From Natrinema halophilum (GTDB taxonomy: Archaea > Halobacteriota > Halobacteria > Halobacteriales > Natrialbaceae), in contig NZ_CP058601.1 of assembly GCF_013402815.2 (NCBI RefSeq), forward strand, positions 2,356,001 to 2,420,000: a stretch of 64,000 bases of DNA, read 5' to 3'. Positions 42,606-52,996 of this stretch are shown in pieces. Numbering within the stretch: the first letter of the stretch is position 1; each line of letters opens with the position of its first letter. Position numbers and translations under genes: made by a program. The notes beneath the pieces were generated by a model. The model did not search any database. It was not told the DNA's origin and worked only from the letters and a program-made list of their open reading frames with translations.

Positions 42606-42683
42606 ATCCAGCCGCAAGCGGAATAAAACAGCCAGTGTGACAGGCCAACGGCTATCCGATTCTCGCACAGAGAAGCGATCGAT

Positions 42684-43178
42684 ATGCAACTCGAGCAGCC
42701 GTCCCAGGGGACAGCACGGACCTGGAGCGGTACGGTGCCGAGCGCGGTCGACCCGCGAGTACTTGGCCTGATCGTCGTGACGGCCGGTCTCGCGGCATCG
42801 ATAAACGTTCCCTACGGAGGATGGCCGGCAGCGGCCGCGGCGTTCGCGCTGCTTTCCGGCGGTGGTATCGCGCTTCACGTACTCGGCGAGCGGAAACTCC
42901 GCCGAATCACCGACGGTCTCGTCGAACGATGGGATACGGCAGGTGGACGGATCGAGGACGTTACCAGGTCTTCGAACGGCATGCAAACGGAGTGGCGGGT
43001 ACACACTCCCGACGGTGAGATCGTCATCGGCGGAATCGCACTGATTCCGATAGCCCGGCTGACCATCGAGTGGCGCGGTATTGGCGATACGATGGCAGCG
43101 AGTGAAGCCGAATCGAACCTCGATCAGCTCGCGGCGGGGCTCTATCGCGAAATCTTCGAATTCGATTCGACTCGCTGA
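42684..43178 (+). CDS. Hypothetical protein with two N-terminal membrane helices
   Basis: A 164-residue protein. Two hydrophobic stretches near residues 26-42 (VLGLIVVTAGLAASINV) and 46-66 (WPAAAAAFALLSGGGIALHVL) are followed by a soluble domain (residues ~70-164) with alternating strands (WRVHTPDGEIVIGGIALIPIARLTIEWRGIG). I do not recognise a named family. The acidic tail and the length support a real gene. It starts at ATG 42684, 78 bases after the E1-alpha stop, so co-transcription is possible. Confidence 0.65.
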   Translation: MQLEQPSQGTARTWSGTVPSAVDPRVLGLIVVTAGLAASINVPYGGWPAAAAAFALLSGGGIALHVLGERKLRRITDGLVERWDTAGGRIEDVTRSSNGMQTEWRVHTPDGEIVIGGIALIPIARLTIEWRGIGDTMAASEAESNLDQLAAGLYREIFEFDSTR

Positions 43179-43234
43179 TCAGATCCCAGTTCGCCGCCGT
43201 TCCGTGCGTACCGTCGGTTCATCCGTCCGAGCGG

Positions 43235-43753
43235 CTACTCGAACACCTCTTCGTGGCGCTGTGCCAGGTCAGTGTACTCGCCAGATGAATACGACTCGAA
43301 GATCGACGCTGCGTCGATTCCAGTCTTCTCGAGCGGCGTGATATCGGCGGGGACGCCGCGAACGAACGACTCCGGCGGGATCGAGTACCCGTCGGGGACG
43401 ACGGTCCCCGCGGCGACGATGCTCCCGCTGCCGATCGTGACGTCGGTGTTGATCGTCGCGTTGAACCCGACGAGCGCCTGCGTTTCGACGATCGTTTCGT
43501 TAAGGATGGCCCCGTGGCCGACCATCACCTCCGCGTCGAGTTGCGCGGCGTGAAGCGTCGCGTTGTCTCCGACGTGCGTCTCGCGACCGATCTCGACGGG
43601 ACCGACGTCGCCGCGACAGACCACACCCGGCCAGATGCTCGCGTCCGCGTCGACCGTTACGTCTCCGACGAGTATCGCGTCCCGGCTCACCCGGGCCGAC
43701 TCGTCGATCGTGGGCCGCTCCCCCTCGAACGCGTAGGTTCGACTGTCGTCCAT
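43235..43753 (-). CDS. Gamma-carbonic anhydrase-like hexapeptide protein, one zinc ligand absent
   Basis: A 172-residue left-handed beta-helix protein with many hexapeptide turns (VSRDAILVGDVTVDADASIWPG). Gamma-carbonic anhydrases bind zinc through three histidines. Here the first (H68 in LHAA) and second (H80 in VGHG) are present. The third, expected in LHGC, is replaced by N85 in ILNETIV. The protein may therefore bind metal differently or act as a noncatalytic hexapeptide protein. The ATG at 43751-43753 is preferred to an ATG five codons upstream. It is convergent with the hypothetical membrane gene. Confidence 0.85.
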   Translation of the reverse strand: MDDSRTYAFEGERPTIDESARVSRDAILVGDVTVDADASIWPGVVCRGDVGPVEIGRETHVGDNATLHAAQLDAEVMVGHGAILNETIVETQALVGFNATINTDVTIGSGSIVAAGTVVPDGYSIPPESFVRGVPADITPLEKTGIDAASIFESYSSGEYTDLAQRHEEVFE

Positions 43754-43867
43754 GGGCGATCGGACCACGGACGAGAGTATAATACCGGATCGTCCCGACG
43801 GCGACTGTCAGTCAGACCGGACGGTTCGAGTACCGGAACGGAGGCGACAACGCCGTGCGAGGTCGAA

Positions 43868-44137
43868 TCAGGATTCGATTTCGTCGACGATCTCTTTCGC
43901 CTGTTCTTTCGCCTTGTCCTCCCCGACGTGTTTCTCGATCAGGACGCTCGTAACCTCCCAGTCGTCTTTACCCTCGAGTTTTCCCGTCCTGACCTCGCTG
44001 CCCTCGGATACCGACTCCGCCGGATTTTCCGCCCACTCCGGTGTCCGGATCTCGTCGTATCGATCCGGGTCGCGAAAGCGAACGTGAATGTACTCGTCTT
44101 CGGTCTCGACCGCGTTGACGTCTGGCGTGTCGGCCAT
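43868..44137 (-). CDS. Small haloarchaeal protein (hypothetical)
   Basis: An 89-residue acidic protein beginning MADTPDVNAVETEDEYIHVRFRDPDRYDEIR. The middle alternates strands and turns, and the C-terminus is a charged helix (DKAKEQAKEIVDEIES). It is common in halobacteria and of unknown function. The motif FRDPDRYDEIRTPEWA is highly conserved in my memory of the family. The ATG at 44135-44137 fits the conserved start. A longer frame upstream (to 44593) is an antisense artefact of the metallophosphoesterase gene. Confidence 0.75.
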   Translation of the reverse strand: MADTPDVNAVETEDEYIHVRFRDPDRYDEIRTPEWAENPAESVSEGSEVRTGKLEGKDDWEVTSVLIEKHVGEDKAKEQAKEIVDEIES

Positions 44138-44290
44138 AGGTGATCGTCCGACAGCGGTGCATCTAAAGAACGGCCCTGAATCTGCCTCCAGCCCACCGCG
44201 ATGGTCAGCGAACGAAGGAGCCGTACTGTCCGCTCGGCTGGCGGCACGTCGGGCCGGCGACGATTTCCGACTCGCGCTCGAACGAACCAC

Positions 44291-44935
44291 ATGCTCGTCC
44301 TCGGCGACGCCCACGCTGCCGACTCGGATCGACGGAAAACTCTCCTCGAGTTGTACCGAACGCTCGAGCCGGATCGCGTCCTCCAGGTCGGCGACCTCGA
44401 GCGGTACGATCTGCCGGCCCCGACCTGGTTCGTCGCCGGTAACAACGAGGACTTCGACGTCATCGACGCGCTTCGTGCAGGCGATGCGTCGGGAACGACG
44501 AACGTCCACCTCCTCGCGAGCACGGCGGCCACACTCGAGGGACTCCGGATTGCCGGCCTCTCGGGAAATTTCGCACCGACCAGGTACGATCACTCACGAG
44601 CGGACCTGTCGGACGACCGTCGTCGCCACTTTACCCACGAGGACGTCGAACATGCAGCCAAACTCGAAGACGTCGACGTCTTCCTCACCCACGAAGCACC
44701 GACCGGGCTGCTGTCGTACGGTTACGATCCCGGCTGTGAACACGTCGACGAACTGCTCGAGGCGCTCTCCCCGTCGCTCTGTCTGGTCGGTCACCATCAC
44801 CGCCACCGAACGGCCGACATCGGCGGGTCCCGCGTCGTGAGTCTCGCACCGGCCTGGGAACGCTACTACACGCTCGATCCGGAAACGCTCGCGCTCGAGT
44901 CCCACGACCACGAGCTATCGACGAGCGAAGCATAA
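44291..44935 (+). CDS. Metallophosphoesterase (calcineurin-like)
   Basis: A 214-residue enzyme with the core motifs of binuclear metal phosphoesterases: MLVLGDAH at the N-terminus, QVGDLE, GNNED, THEAPTG and a final GHHHRH. The family splits phosphomono- and diesters, including cyclic nucleotides and RNA. The substrate is unknown. The ATG 44291 starts directly at the first metal-binding strand. An upstream frame to 44201 is Arg/Ser-rich and unlikely. The gene ends just before a tandem repeat, 114 bases from the convergent glutamine synthetase stop. Confidence 0.88.
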   Translation: MLVLGDAHAADSDRRKTLLELYRTLEPDRVLQVGDLERYDLPAPTWFVAGNNEDFDVIDALRAGDASGTTNVHLLASTAATLEGLRIAGLSGNFAPTRYDHSRADLSDDRRRHFTHEDVEHAAKLEDVDVFLTHEAPTGLLSYGYDPGCEHVDELLEALSPSLCLVGHHHRHRTADIGGSRVVSLAPAWERYYTLDPETLALESHDHELSTSEA

Positions 44936-44946
44936 GGAGTCGGCGA

Positions 44947-45010
44947 CAGTCGGCAGTCGGCAGTCGGCAACAGTCGGCAGTCGGCAGTCGGCAACAGTCG
45001 GCAGTCGGCA
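44947..45010. repeat. Tandem repeat, 24-base unit built from a 7-base word
   Basis: Three cagtcgg words plus caa form a 24-base unit, present at 44947-44970 and 44971-44994, with a partial third copy to 45010. A two-level repeat of this kind is a typical slippage product. It lies between the stop codons of the metallophosphoesterase and glutamine synthetase genes. Confidence 0.92.
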
Positions 45011-45049
45011 CCAAAAACGAAGCTGTGGATCGACCCTCCGTCCAGTGGC

Positions 45050-46405
45050 TCAGAACGTCTCGAGGTAGCGGTCGAGCTCCCACTCGGAGACGTCGACCAG
45101 GTAGTCCTGGAACTCCTGGCGCTTGGCTTCGACGAACTTCGAACTGACGTGATCGCCAAGTGCGCTGTAGATCGCTTCGTCTTCTTCGAGAGCGTCGACC
45201 GCCTGCCCGAGGTTCGACGGGAGCGTGTCGATCCCGTACTCTTCTCGCTTCTCCTCGTCGAAGTCGTAGATGTTCTCGCGGACGGGGTCCGGACACTCGA
45301 GGTTCTTCTCGATCCCGTCGAGTCCGGCGTGGATCATGACGGCGAGCGCGAGGTAGGGGTTACAGGACGGATCGGGCGAGCGCAGTTCCACGCGCGAAGC
45401 CGCGGGAGTACGCGCTGCAGGCTTGCGGATCAGCGCAGAGCGGTTCCGGTCGGACCAGGCGACGTAAACCGGCGCCTCGTACCCCGGAACCAATCGCTTG
45501 TAGCTGTTGACCGTCGGATTCGCGATCGCCGTAATTGCGGGCGCGTGCTCGAGGATCCCCGCGGTGAAGGCGTGGGCCTCCTCGCTCAGGTTGAACTCGT
45601 CGTCCTCGTCGTGGAACGCGTTCTCGCCGTCTTCGGTGAACAGCGAGATGTGCGTGTGCATTCCCGAGCCGTTGATTCGCGGGATCGGCTTGGGCATGAA
45701 CGTCGCGTGCAAGTCGTGCTGTGCGGCGATCGCCCGAACGACGGTGCGGAAGGTGCCGACGTTGTCGGCGGTCGTCAGCGCATCGTCGTAGGTGAAGTTG
45801 ATTTCGTGCTGGCCCTCGGCGACTTCGTGGTGGCTGGCCTCGACCTCGAAGCCCATGCTTTCGAGCCCGTAGATGATGTCGCGGCGGACGTCCGACGCGA
45901 GATCTTTCGGTGCGAGGTCGAAATAGCCGCCGGCGTCGTTGGTCTCGACCGTCGCGCGACCCTCCTCGTCTTCCTGGAAGAGGAAGAACTCGGGTTCGGG
46001 CGCGGCGTTGACCGTATAACCCATCTCGTGAGCGCGCTCGAGGGCGTTTTTGAGGACGCGACGCGGATCGCCCTCGAACGGCCTGTCAGTGGAGGTATCG
46101 TAGACGTCACAGATCATTCGGGCGGCTGCGCTCTCTTCTTTCTGGCGCCACGGGAGAATTGCGAAGGTGTCCGGATCGGGCTTGAGTCGCATGTCCGATT
46201 CTTGAATCCGAACGAACCCTTCGATAGACGACCCGTCGAAGTAGATCCCTTCCGTAAACGCCTTCTCGGCCTGGCGGGCCGGTACGGAGACGTTCTTGAC
46301 CGTCCCCAGAATGTCCGTAAACTGCAGTCTGAGGAAGTCGACGTCCTTTTCCTCGATTTCGTCGAGTACCGCCTGTTCCGTTTCAGAGAGGTTTCCGCTT
46401 GTCAT
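45050..46405 (-). CDS. glnA: Glutamine synthetase, type I
   Basis: A 451-residue type I glutamine synthetase, which makes glutamine from glutamate, ammonia and ATP. Active-site words are EPEFFLF, the EGQHEINF segment, [10 protein letters not shown], the [26 protein letters not shown] region and a C-terminal helix. No Tyr adenylylation loop of the bacterial type is evident, as expected for archaeal enzymes, so control is probably transcriptional and by small GlnB/GlnK proteins. It is divergent from lrp with 126 bases between starts. ATG 46403-46405 is used. Confidence 0.96.
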   Translation of the reverse strand: MTSGNLSETEQAVLDEIEEKDVDFLRLQFTDILGTVKNVSVPARQAEKAFTEGIYFDGSSIEGFVRIQESDMRLKPDPDTFAILPWRQKEESAAARMICDVYDTSTDRPFEGDPRRVLKNALERAHEMGYTVNAAPEPEFFLFQEDEEGRATVETNDAGGYFDLAPKDLASDVRRDIIYGLESMGFEVEASHHEVAEGQHEINFTYDDALTTADNVGTFRTVVRAIAAQHDLHATFMPKPIPRINGSGMHTHISLFTEDGENAFHDEDDEFNLSEEAHAFTAGILEHAPAITAIANPTVNSYKRLVPGYEAPVYVAWSDRNRSALIRKPAARTPAASRVELRSPDPSCNPYLALAVMIHAGLDGIEKNLECPDPVRENIYDFDEEKREEYGIDTLPSNLGQAVDALEEDEAIYSALGDHVSSKFVEAKRQEFQDYLVDVSEWELDRYLETF

Positions 46406-46531
46406 CTTTCTCGTCGTGCTATCCTCGTAACTCTGCTACTAAAACACTACTGCTCCATGCAATTCTTCCATCTCTCGTAGGAAAGTGCATATTCGTAAAG
46501 TTCTAAAGGCTCCGGTGAGAGGGTAGATGTG

Positions 46532-46996
46532 ATGACGTATGAAAATCTCGATGCAAAACTAGTAAATGCACTTCTCGGCGATGGCCGAGCGAGCCTTCGC
46601 AGCCTCGCCGAAGAACTGGATGTTTCGGTTACGACCGTCTCGAACCACCTTTCCGCTCTCGAGGAACAGGGTGTGATCGACGGCTACACGCCGAAAGTCG
46701 ATTACGATGCGGTCGGGTACGACGTGACCGCGATTATCCAGCTTCAGGTCGAGGGGAACGCGTTACCCGACGTCACCGACACGCTACGCGATCACCGCCA
46801 GATGACCAGCGTCTACGAGGTCACCGGCGACTACGACGTAATCGCCATCGGGAAGTTCACGGATACAGATGGAATGAACGACCAGATCAAACAGTTGCTG
46901 ACCGACCCTGACATCAAGGCCTCGAACACGAGCGTCGTTCTCAACGCCGTAAGCGAAAACGAGCAGTTCGAACTCGAAGTCGAGGAGAACGACTGA
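46532..46996 (+). CDS. lrp: Lrp/AsnC family regulator
   Basis: A 154-residue Lrp/AsnC protein: an N-terminal winged helix (residues ~15-60, [33 protein letters not shown]) and a C-terminal RAM ligand-binding domain ([20 protein letters not shown] and [19 protein letters not shown]). These proteins form octamer-like complexes and respond to amino acids. It is divergent from glnA, an arrangement found in many halobacteria, and probably regulates that gene and itself. I start at the ATG 46532 rather than the GTG one codon upstream. Confidence 0.92.
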   Translation: MTYENLDAKLVNALLGDGRASLRSLAEELDVSVTTVSNHLSALEEQGVIDGYTPKVDYDAVGYDVTAIIQLQVEGNALPDVTDTLRDHRQMTSVYEVTGDYDVIAIGKFTDTDGMNDQIKQLLTDPDIKASNTSVVLNAVSENEQFELEVEEND

Positions 46997-47192
46997 ATCG
47001 AAATGGTAGTCAGAGACGGAACCGAACGCGGATACTGATCGTACTTCTCGGCGCGATGTCCCGTCTCGTAGTGGCGGTTTCCGGCCGACTGATTTTGATG
47101 AGTCAACAGACTGTTCAGCCTCCGTGACTCGCAAACGGCCTGCTTGCGAAGCCGAAGCGTTGACAATCTCGCCGCCGAAAAGGGAGGACAGA

Positions 47193-47381
47193 ATGGACGA
47201 CAGTTCCGAGACGCAGTCCGCACAGCCCCAGAAAGCACGCCCACCGTTGCCGGGCGAAAATGCGATGGTCACTGATGAATACCAACACGGAGACGAATTG
47301 TGGTTCGTTGTAACGAGCATGTCGACGCCGCTGGTCGAATTCCACGTTCGCGAAGCCGACCTCGAGCCGATCAACGGGTGA
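47193..47381 (+). CDS. Small haloarchaeal hypothetical protein
   Basis: A 62-residue protein beginning MDDSSETQSAQPQK, with a hydrophobic core WFVVTSMSTPLVEFHVREADL in its second half and no known motif. A purine-rich word gggaggacag lies 5-12 bases before ATG 47193, so it has a possible Shine-Dalgarno-type site. The gene may be real, since the length and start are in a normal range, but the homology is uncertain. It follows lrp by 196 bases. Confidence 0.55.
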   Translation: MDDSSETQSAQPQKARPPLPGENAMVTDEYQHGDELWFVVTSMSTPLVEFHVREADLEPING

Positions 47382-47687
47382 CGACGAACCGGTCGATAGC
47401 GACCACACGAGTGACCTGACTGCGACCGATCGGGACGCAAGATTTTCCGTCCGGTGCGTTACGGTGACCGGGAGAACACTGAGTCGTCGGTGGTGCATCG
47501 GCGAACATGGTAGCCGATCGTATTCCGCGAAAGCGAATGGTCACCCGCTGCTGATAAGCAAATAATATTACTTACGGATATATTTTTATGAGTGCTAGGT
47601 GTACGCACACTGCCGGAGACGGGAAATAGCCGGAGACGGGAGACGGTCGGTATCGGCTGACGACTATATGTGAAGGAGGTACAACAC
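47382..47687. other. Leader and promoter region of the Nal1-like protease gene
   Basis: The 306-base gap holds a TATA-like stretch at 47575-47592 (ggatatatttttatg) and then a ~90-base leader ending in a strong ribosome-binding word ggaggt (47675-47680), 7-8 bases before ATG 47688. Haloarchaeal mRNAs are mostly leaderless, so the leader is unusual. A short direct repeat (gccggagacggga) occurs twice at 47612-47641. Further upstream nothing is recognised. Confidence 0.6.
47575..47592 (+). promoter_or_regulatory. Probable TATA box of the Nal1-like protease gene
   Basis: The word gatatatttttatg is the most A/T-rich in this gap, about 95 bases before the protease start. A haloarchaeal promoter here would give a leader of about 65-70 bases containing the ribosome-binding site. 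Confidence 0.55.
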
Positions 47688-48959
47688 ATGGCACAGATTG
47701 ACACAATGGAAATCCCAGACTCGGTCCGAGAGGACCTCGAATCGACCGAAAATGTAACCGGAACCGCGTTCGGGCTAAAGCAAACTCGGGAAGAGGGGAT
47801 CACGGATCGAGAAGCGATCGTCGTCTACGTCGAAGAAAAGCGCCCCGAAGAAGAGCTGGCCGACGAAGACATCCTGCCCAAGGAGCTCGATATCGACGAC
47901 GAAACCTACAAGATCGACGTTCAGGAGTCCGGAGACGTAAAGATGCTCGAGCAGGCGATGCGGCCGTCGGAGCCGCCGATGGAGATGGCCGAAGCGGAAC
48001 CGGAACTCGAAGCGATTCCGCCGAGCCTCTCGAGAAAGGAGAAGTGGCGACCGGCACCGGCCGGCGTCTCCGTCGGTCACCCGGACGTAACCGCTGGGAC
48101 GCTTGGAACGCCACCGTTGCGGACGACCGACGGGCGAACCGTTTTCCTCACGAATTCACACGTGGCCGCTGATAGCGGAGACGCGAGCGACGGCGACGAC
48201 GTGTATCAGCCCGGCACGTACGATGGCGGCAGTTCGAGCGACGTGATCGGCACCCTCGTCGAATTTAGCGAGATTTCGACGAGCGGGAACAACACGACCG
48301 ACAGCGCCCTCGTCGAGGTCAGACCGGATCACCTCCAGTCGGATATCTTCGAACTCGGTTCGGACCTCCGGGCGTTCACCGACGCAGAGATCGGGGAACG
48401 GCACACGAAAAGCGGCCGGACGACCTCGGTGACGAACGGCAAGTGCACCGCCCGCAACGCCACGTTCAACGTGGGGTTCAAGCACGGGACTGCCCGGTTC
48501 GTCGGACTCGACGTCTTCGAGCCGATCGCGTCCGGCGGCGACAGCGGAAGCCTCATCGGCGTCGAGCGGCCCGACGGGTTCTACGGGTCGAGTCTTCTGT
48601 TCGCCGGAAGTAGCAGTCTGACGCTCGGAATACCGATGGACGCCGTCCAGCAGTTCCACGGCCGCCTCGAGCCGATGACCGGGAGAGAACTGGTCGACCC
48701 GGACGATATGCGGATCACAGGGACCGCGTTCTCCATGAGCCTCAACGCCGGGCAGTCGGCCTACCGGTGGAGCGGCCCCTGGCACGACCGCTACAGCGTC
48801 GATTTCGATGCGATTCCCGAAACGGCGGGTGGATGGGTGAGTAGTTCGGTCGAGTCGGCGTACAAGACAACCAGCGGCGTCTACTACCGGGTTCGCATAC
48901 AGAATAAACGAACCAACGCATCGGTGGACTGTGACGTCAAATACGCCGTCAGACGGTAG
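47688..48959 (+). CDS. Nal1-like trypsin-fold serine protease
   Basis: A 423-residue protein in which residues 21-85 resemble the N-terminal part of bacterial Nal1-like peptidases (NVTGTAFGLKQTREEG ... EKRPEEELADEDILPKELD). A chymotrypsin-fold domain follows with H158 (LTNSHVA), D205 (NNTTDSALV) and S286 (SGGDSGSLI) as the likely catalytic triad. No signal peptide is present, so it acts in the cytoplasm. The substrate is unknown. A 73-base purine-rich leader with a good ribosome-binding site precedes the start ATG 47688. A small acidic gene starts nine bases after the stop codon. Confidence 0.8.
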   Translation: MAQIDTMEIPDSVREDLESTENVTGTAFGLKQTREEGITDREAIVVYVEEKRPEEELADEDILPKELDIDDETYKIDVQESGDVKMLEQAMRPSEPPMEMAEAEPELEAIPPSLSRKEKWRPAPAGVSVGHPDVTAGTLGTPPLRTTDGRTVFLTNSHVAADSGDASDGDDVYQPGTYDGGSSSDVIGTLVEFSEISTSGNNTTDSALVEVRPDHLQSDIFELGSDLRAFTDAEIGERHTKSGRTTSVTNGKCTARNATFNVGFKHGTARFVGLDVFEPIASGGDSGSLIGVERPDGFYGSSLLFAGSSSLTLGIPMDAVQQFHGRLEPMTGRELVDPDDMRITGTAFSMSLNAGQSAYRWSGPWHDRYSVDFDAIPETAGGWVSSSVESAYKTTSGVYYRVRIQNKRTNASVDCDVKYAVRR

Positions 48960-48968
48960 TGACACACG

Positions 48969-49214
48969 ATGGAAATAACAATATCGACCCACGAGACGGA
49001 GGCCGTCGACGTCGCCACCGAATCGGCGGAGACGGAGGAACGGCAAGCTGATGTACAGCCGCCGGAGGACTCGCCGTCGGGAACGGTCGTGCCGCCGCCG
49101 ACGGAATACCAGCCGAATCGGCAGAACGAGCAGACGGCGACCGAACTCCCCACCGGCGACCGTGAGAATGTCGTCACGGCGCCCCGGGAATTCGGACCGC
49201 CGGGATCGATGTAG
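48969..49214 (+). CDS. Small acidic protein downstream of the Nal1-like protease
   Basis: An 81-residue protein beginning MEITISTHETEAVDVATESAETEERQADVQ, rich in Thr, Glu and Pro, with no hydrophobic segment and a low-complexity middle (PPEDSPSGTVVPPPTEYQPN). It starts nine bases after the protease stop on the same strand, so it is probably co-transcribed. It could be a substrate, inhibitor or partner of the protease, but only the spacing suggests it. Because the sequence is low in complexity, the reading frame could also be accidental. Confidence 0.45.
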   Translation: MEITISTHETEAVDVATESAETEERQADVQPPEDSPSGTVVPPPTEYQPNRQNEQTATELPTGDRENVVTAPREFGPPGSM

Positions 49215-49331
49215 GCGGCCTCAGTGGAGCGTCGCGCGTCGGGTGCTCGACAATCCGCACTGACGCTCCGATCGCGGGCCGTGTTTTTAGCGGTGGTGCG
49301 AACGGCAGAAAGCGGTTGCGCCGAACCGATC

Positions 49332-51011
<1,680 letters not shown>

Positions 51012-51565
51012 AGTCGGATGGATGATTGATTGTGATTCTATATAAATATTTCTCTATCACCTCGACCAGCGTCGAGCGATCGAACAGTCATCGTCGGAGA
51101 GAAACCGTGGCAATGCGGGACAATTTCGTCGGTTTGCGGCGGTAGATTTCGAACGCCAATAGTTCACAGTCCAACAGGAAGAGGCTCTTTTTATAATGGT
51201 ATACGAAACACGCTGTCGGTCCGACACCGCGCTCTCTTTGCGCCGCCGACGACGGGTGCCGATGGAGAGATTGTCAGCAACGCAGACTGGTCACAACTGG
51301 TAGTCCAATCGCAACTGGGTGCGTTGATTAGTCTTACCGATGCAAAGCGCAACGGAGAGGAGCAACCAAGTTAGACTGAACGTCAGGCCAACCAACGCAT
51401 GGATCGATGAAACGATATGATAACGAGACAGGCGAGAACTGAATCGGCGAGTTCCGTCTGCAGTGTACGCCATGACAGAGGCGGCCACCGAGACAATCGT
51501 TGACTCGGTGCCGAGTCAACGCAACGGAAGAGTTATGACGGTAGTCACGTATTACCACTCGATCA
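51012..51565. other. Long intergenic region upstream of the thermosome gene
   Basis: The 554-base gap holds the thermosome promoter and one other A/T-rich word (ctctttttataatgg at 51185-51199 on the plus strand) that could be a promoter for an unannotated RNA. I see no plus-strand gene behind it before 51566. A minus-strand frame (51291-51488) with one hydrophobic segment is open but has no acidic bias. Heat-shock promoter elements may lie here, but I cannot define one by eye. Confidence 0.5.
51036..51060 (-). promoter_or_regulatory. Promoter of the thermosome gene
   Basis: On the minus strand the word AAATATTTATATAGAA lies with its centre about 33 bases upstream of the ATG at 51011, the normal distance between a haloarchaeal TATA box and a leaderless start. 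Confidence 0.65.
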
Positions 51566-52330
51566 ATGGCCGAGTCTCCGCCATTTTCCGAAACGTTCGA
51601 CGATCCCCGAATCACTGCTCAGTTCTGCCGCCGGCTTCCGGGTATGGCGGGCGACCTCGTTCTCCTCGGCGTCGTCCACGATCACCCCGCAAGTATCGCC
51701 CGCGTCCAGCACGTTCTCGAGCGCGTCGAGCCGAAAACGCTCGCGCTCGAGCTCCCACCGGCAGCGCTGCCGCTGTACCGGGTCTACGCTCGTAACGGCG
51801 ACGCCGACGGCTCGACACCGCCGCGTTTCGGCGGCGAGATGAGCGCCGCGATCCGTGCGGCTCCGGATGCGGATCACGTGGGCATCGACGCACCGAACTG
51901 GTCGTTCCTCCGAGAGCTCCTTACTCGACTGGTAGCCGATCGCGTCTCTCCCGGAACGGCTCGACGCGTCATCTCGAGTCTCGGGGGTGCAACGCGCGAA
52001 GCCCTCGCCTGCCGTGTCGCCGCGACGATGACGCACGCAACCTCGATGACTGTCGCCCCGGACGACCCGATCGAGTACGACTGCGACGTCGACGATTCGC
52101 CGGAACGACAAGCCGCACACGAGCGCTCGCACGTCGCCGGCGTACAGGCATTACTGGGAAGTGTCGATACCGACGGAAGTGCACTGGCGTACCGAGACGA
52201 GACGCGCGAGCGCTGTATGGTCGGCCGTCTCGAGGAGATTCGTTCGGAACCGGGTGACGTCGTCGCCGTCGCCGGCGTCGATCACCTCGAGCGACTCGTA
52301 ACGGGGCTCTCAGAGCGAAGCGACGAGTGA
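51566..52330 (+). CDS. TraB/PrgY-like domain protein
   Basis: A 254-residue protein with the TraB family pattern: GVVHDHPASIARVQHVLERVEPKTLALELPPAAL near the N-terminus (the GxxH and ExP words), a central helical region and C-terminal AGVDHLERLVTGLS. The metal-binding GxxH words occur at both ends. Related families include TIKI proteases and the PrgY proteins that block pheromone response. The function in haloarchaea is unknown. ATG 51566 follows a run of A/T-rich bases. It is divergent from the thermosome gene. Confidence 0.8.
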   Translation: MAESPPFSETFDDPRITAQFCRRLPGMAGDLVLLGVVHDHPASIARVQHVLERVEPKTLALELPPAALPLYRVYARNGDADGSTPPRFGGEMSAAIRAAPDADHVGIDAPNWSFLRELLTRLVADRVSPGTARRVISSLGGATREALACRVAATMTHATSMTVAPDDPIEYDCDVDDSPERQAAHERSHVAGVQALLGSVDTDGSALAYRDETRERCMVGRLEEIRSEPGDVVAVAGVDHLERLVTGLSERSDE

Positions 52331-52445
52331 AAATCGGGACGCACGGACCGCGTTCCGTCGCGCGGTTACCGGTCGGCGTGAAGATAAACGTCGTTGGGTC
52401 GTCAGGGCCGGCGATAGTCAGCGTGCCCGGAGAAAACGAGTGCGG

Positions 52446-52760
52446 TTAGCGGCGGGCAGGCGGTTCGATCACGATCTCGCCGGTACCGCTGACGCGGACG
52501 TGGTATCCGTTGACGTGGAACGAAAGCGTCGCGCCCGACCGCGGCGTGCCGTCGTGGCGCGGCCGGAAGAGTTTGTCGAGAGCGTCAGGATCGACGGAAT
52601 CGTAAAGCGAGACGCGGCTGTCGGTTACGTCCACACCCATACAATCAGCCAGCGCGTGAATGACAGTCGTACTGAGCGTGGCCGGGCCCGTCGGGTCGTG
52701 CGTGGCGCGATACACGGATGGAGAGCGAGACTGCGAGGCAGGGGATGCATATCCGGTCAT
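52446..52760 (-). CDS. HalOD1 output domain protein
   Basis: A single-domain protein of ~104 residues. VYRATHDPTGPATLSTTVIHALADCMG and DSRVSLYDSVDPDALDKLFRPR match the HalOD1 signalling domain that is often fused to receivers or transducers in halobacteria. Here it stands alone and so may be a signal-output adaptor. An ATG at 52779-52781 seven codons upstream (MDRRRTV) is the alternative start. It is convergent with the TraB-like gene. Confidence 0.8.
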   Translation of the reverse strand: MTGYASPASQSRSPSVYRATHDPTGPATLSTTVIHALADCMGVDVTDSRVSLYDSVDPDALDKLFRPRHDGTPRSGATLSFHVNGYHVRVSGTGEIVIEPPARR

Positions 52761-52996
52761 AACGGTTCGTCTTCTATCCATCTCTGTTTGAACACCAAAA
52801 GCGTAATCGTTGCTTACCGGACCAATTCGTCAGATTGAGCGGTGCTCTCTCGTCAGTATTGGTGAATTTCACCGAAAAGGGAACGAATCGTGAATATCCG
52901 TCGGCTGCGGTCTGCCTTGCTGACCCACGCTCACCACTCGACAGACCTCGGTCGAACACGTGGGTGAGACGCGACACCGGTATCACCGAGTGGCGC

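Noticed and set aside
45149-46480. Open frame of about 440 codons on the plus strand over glnA
   Set aside because: Antisense to glutamine synthetase; no independent motifs.
51291-51488. Minus-strand frame with one hydrophobic segment upstream of the thermosome gene
   Set aside because: Possible but unsupported: no acidic bias, no promoter at the right distance, and a single helix can occur by chance.
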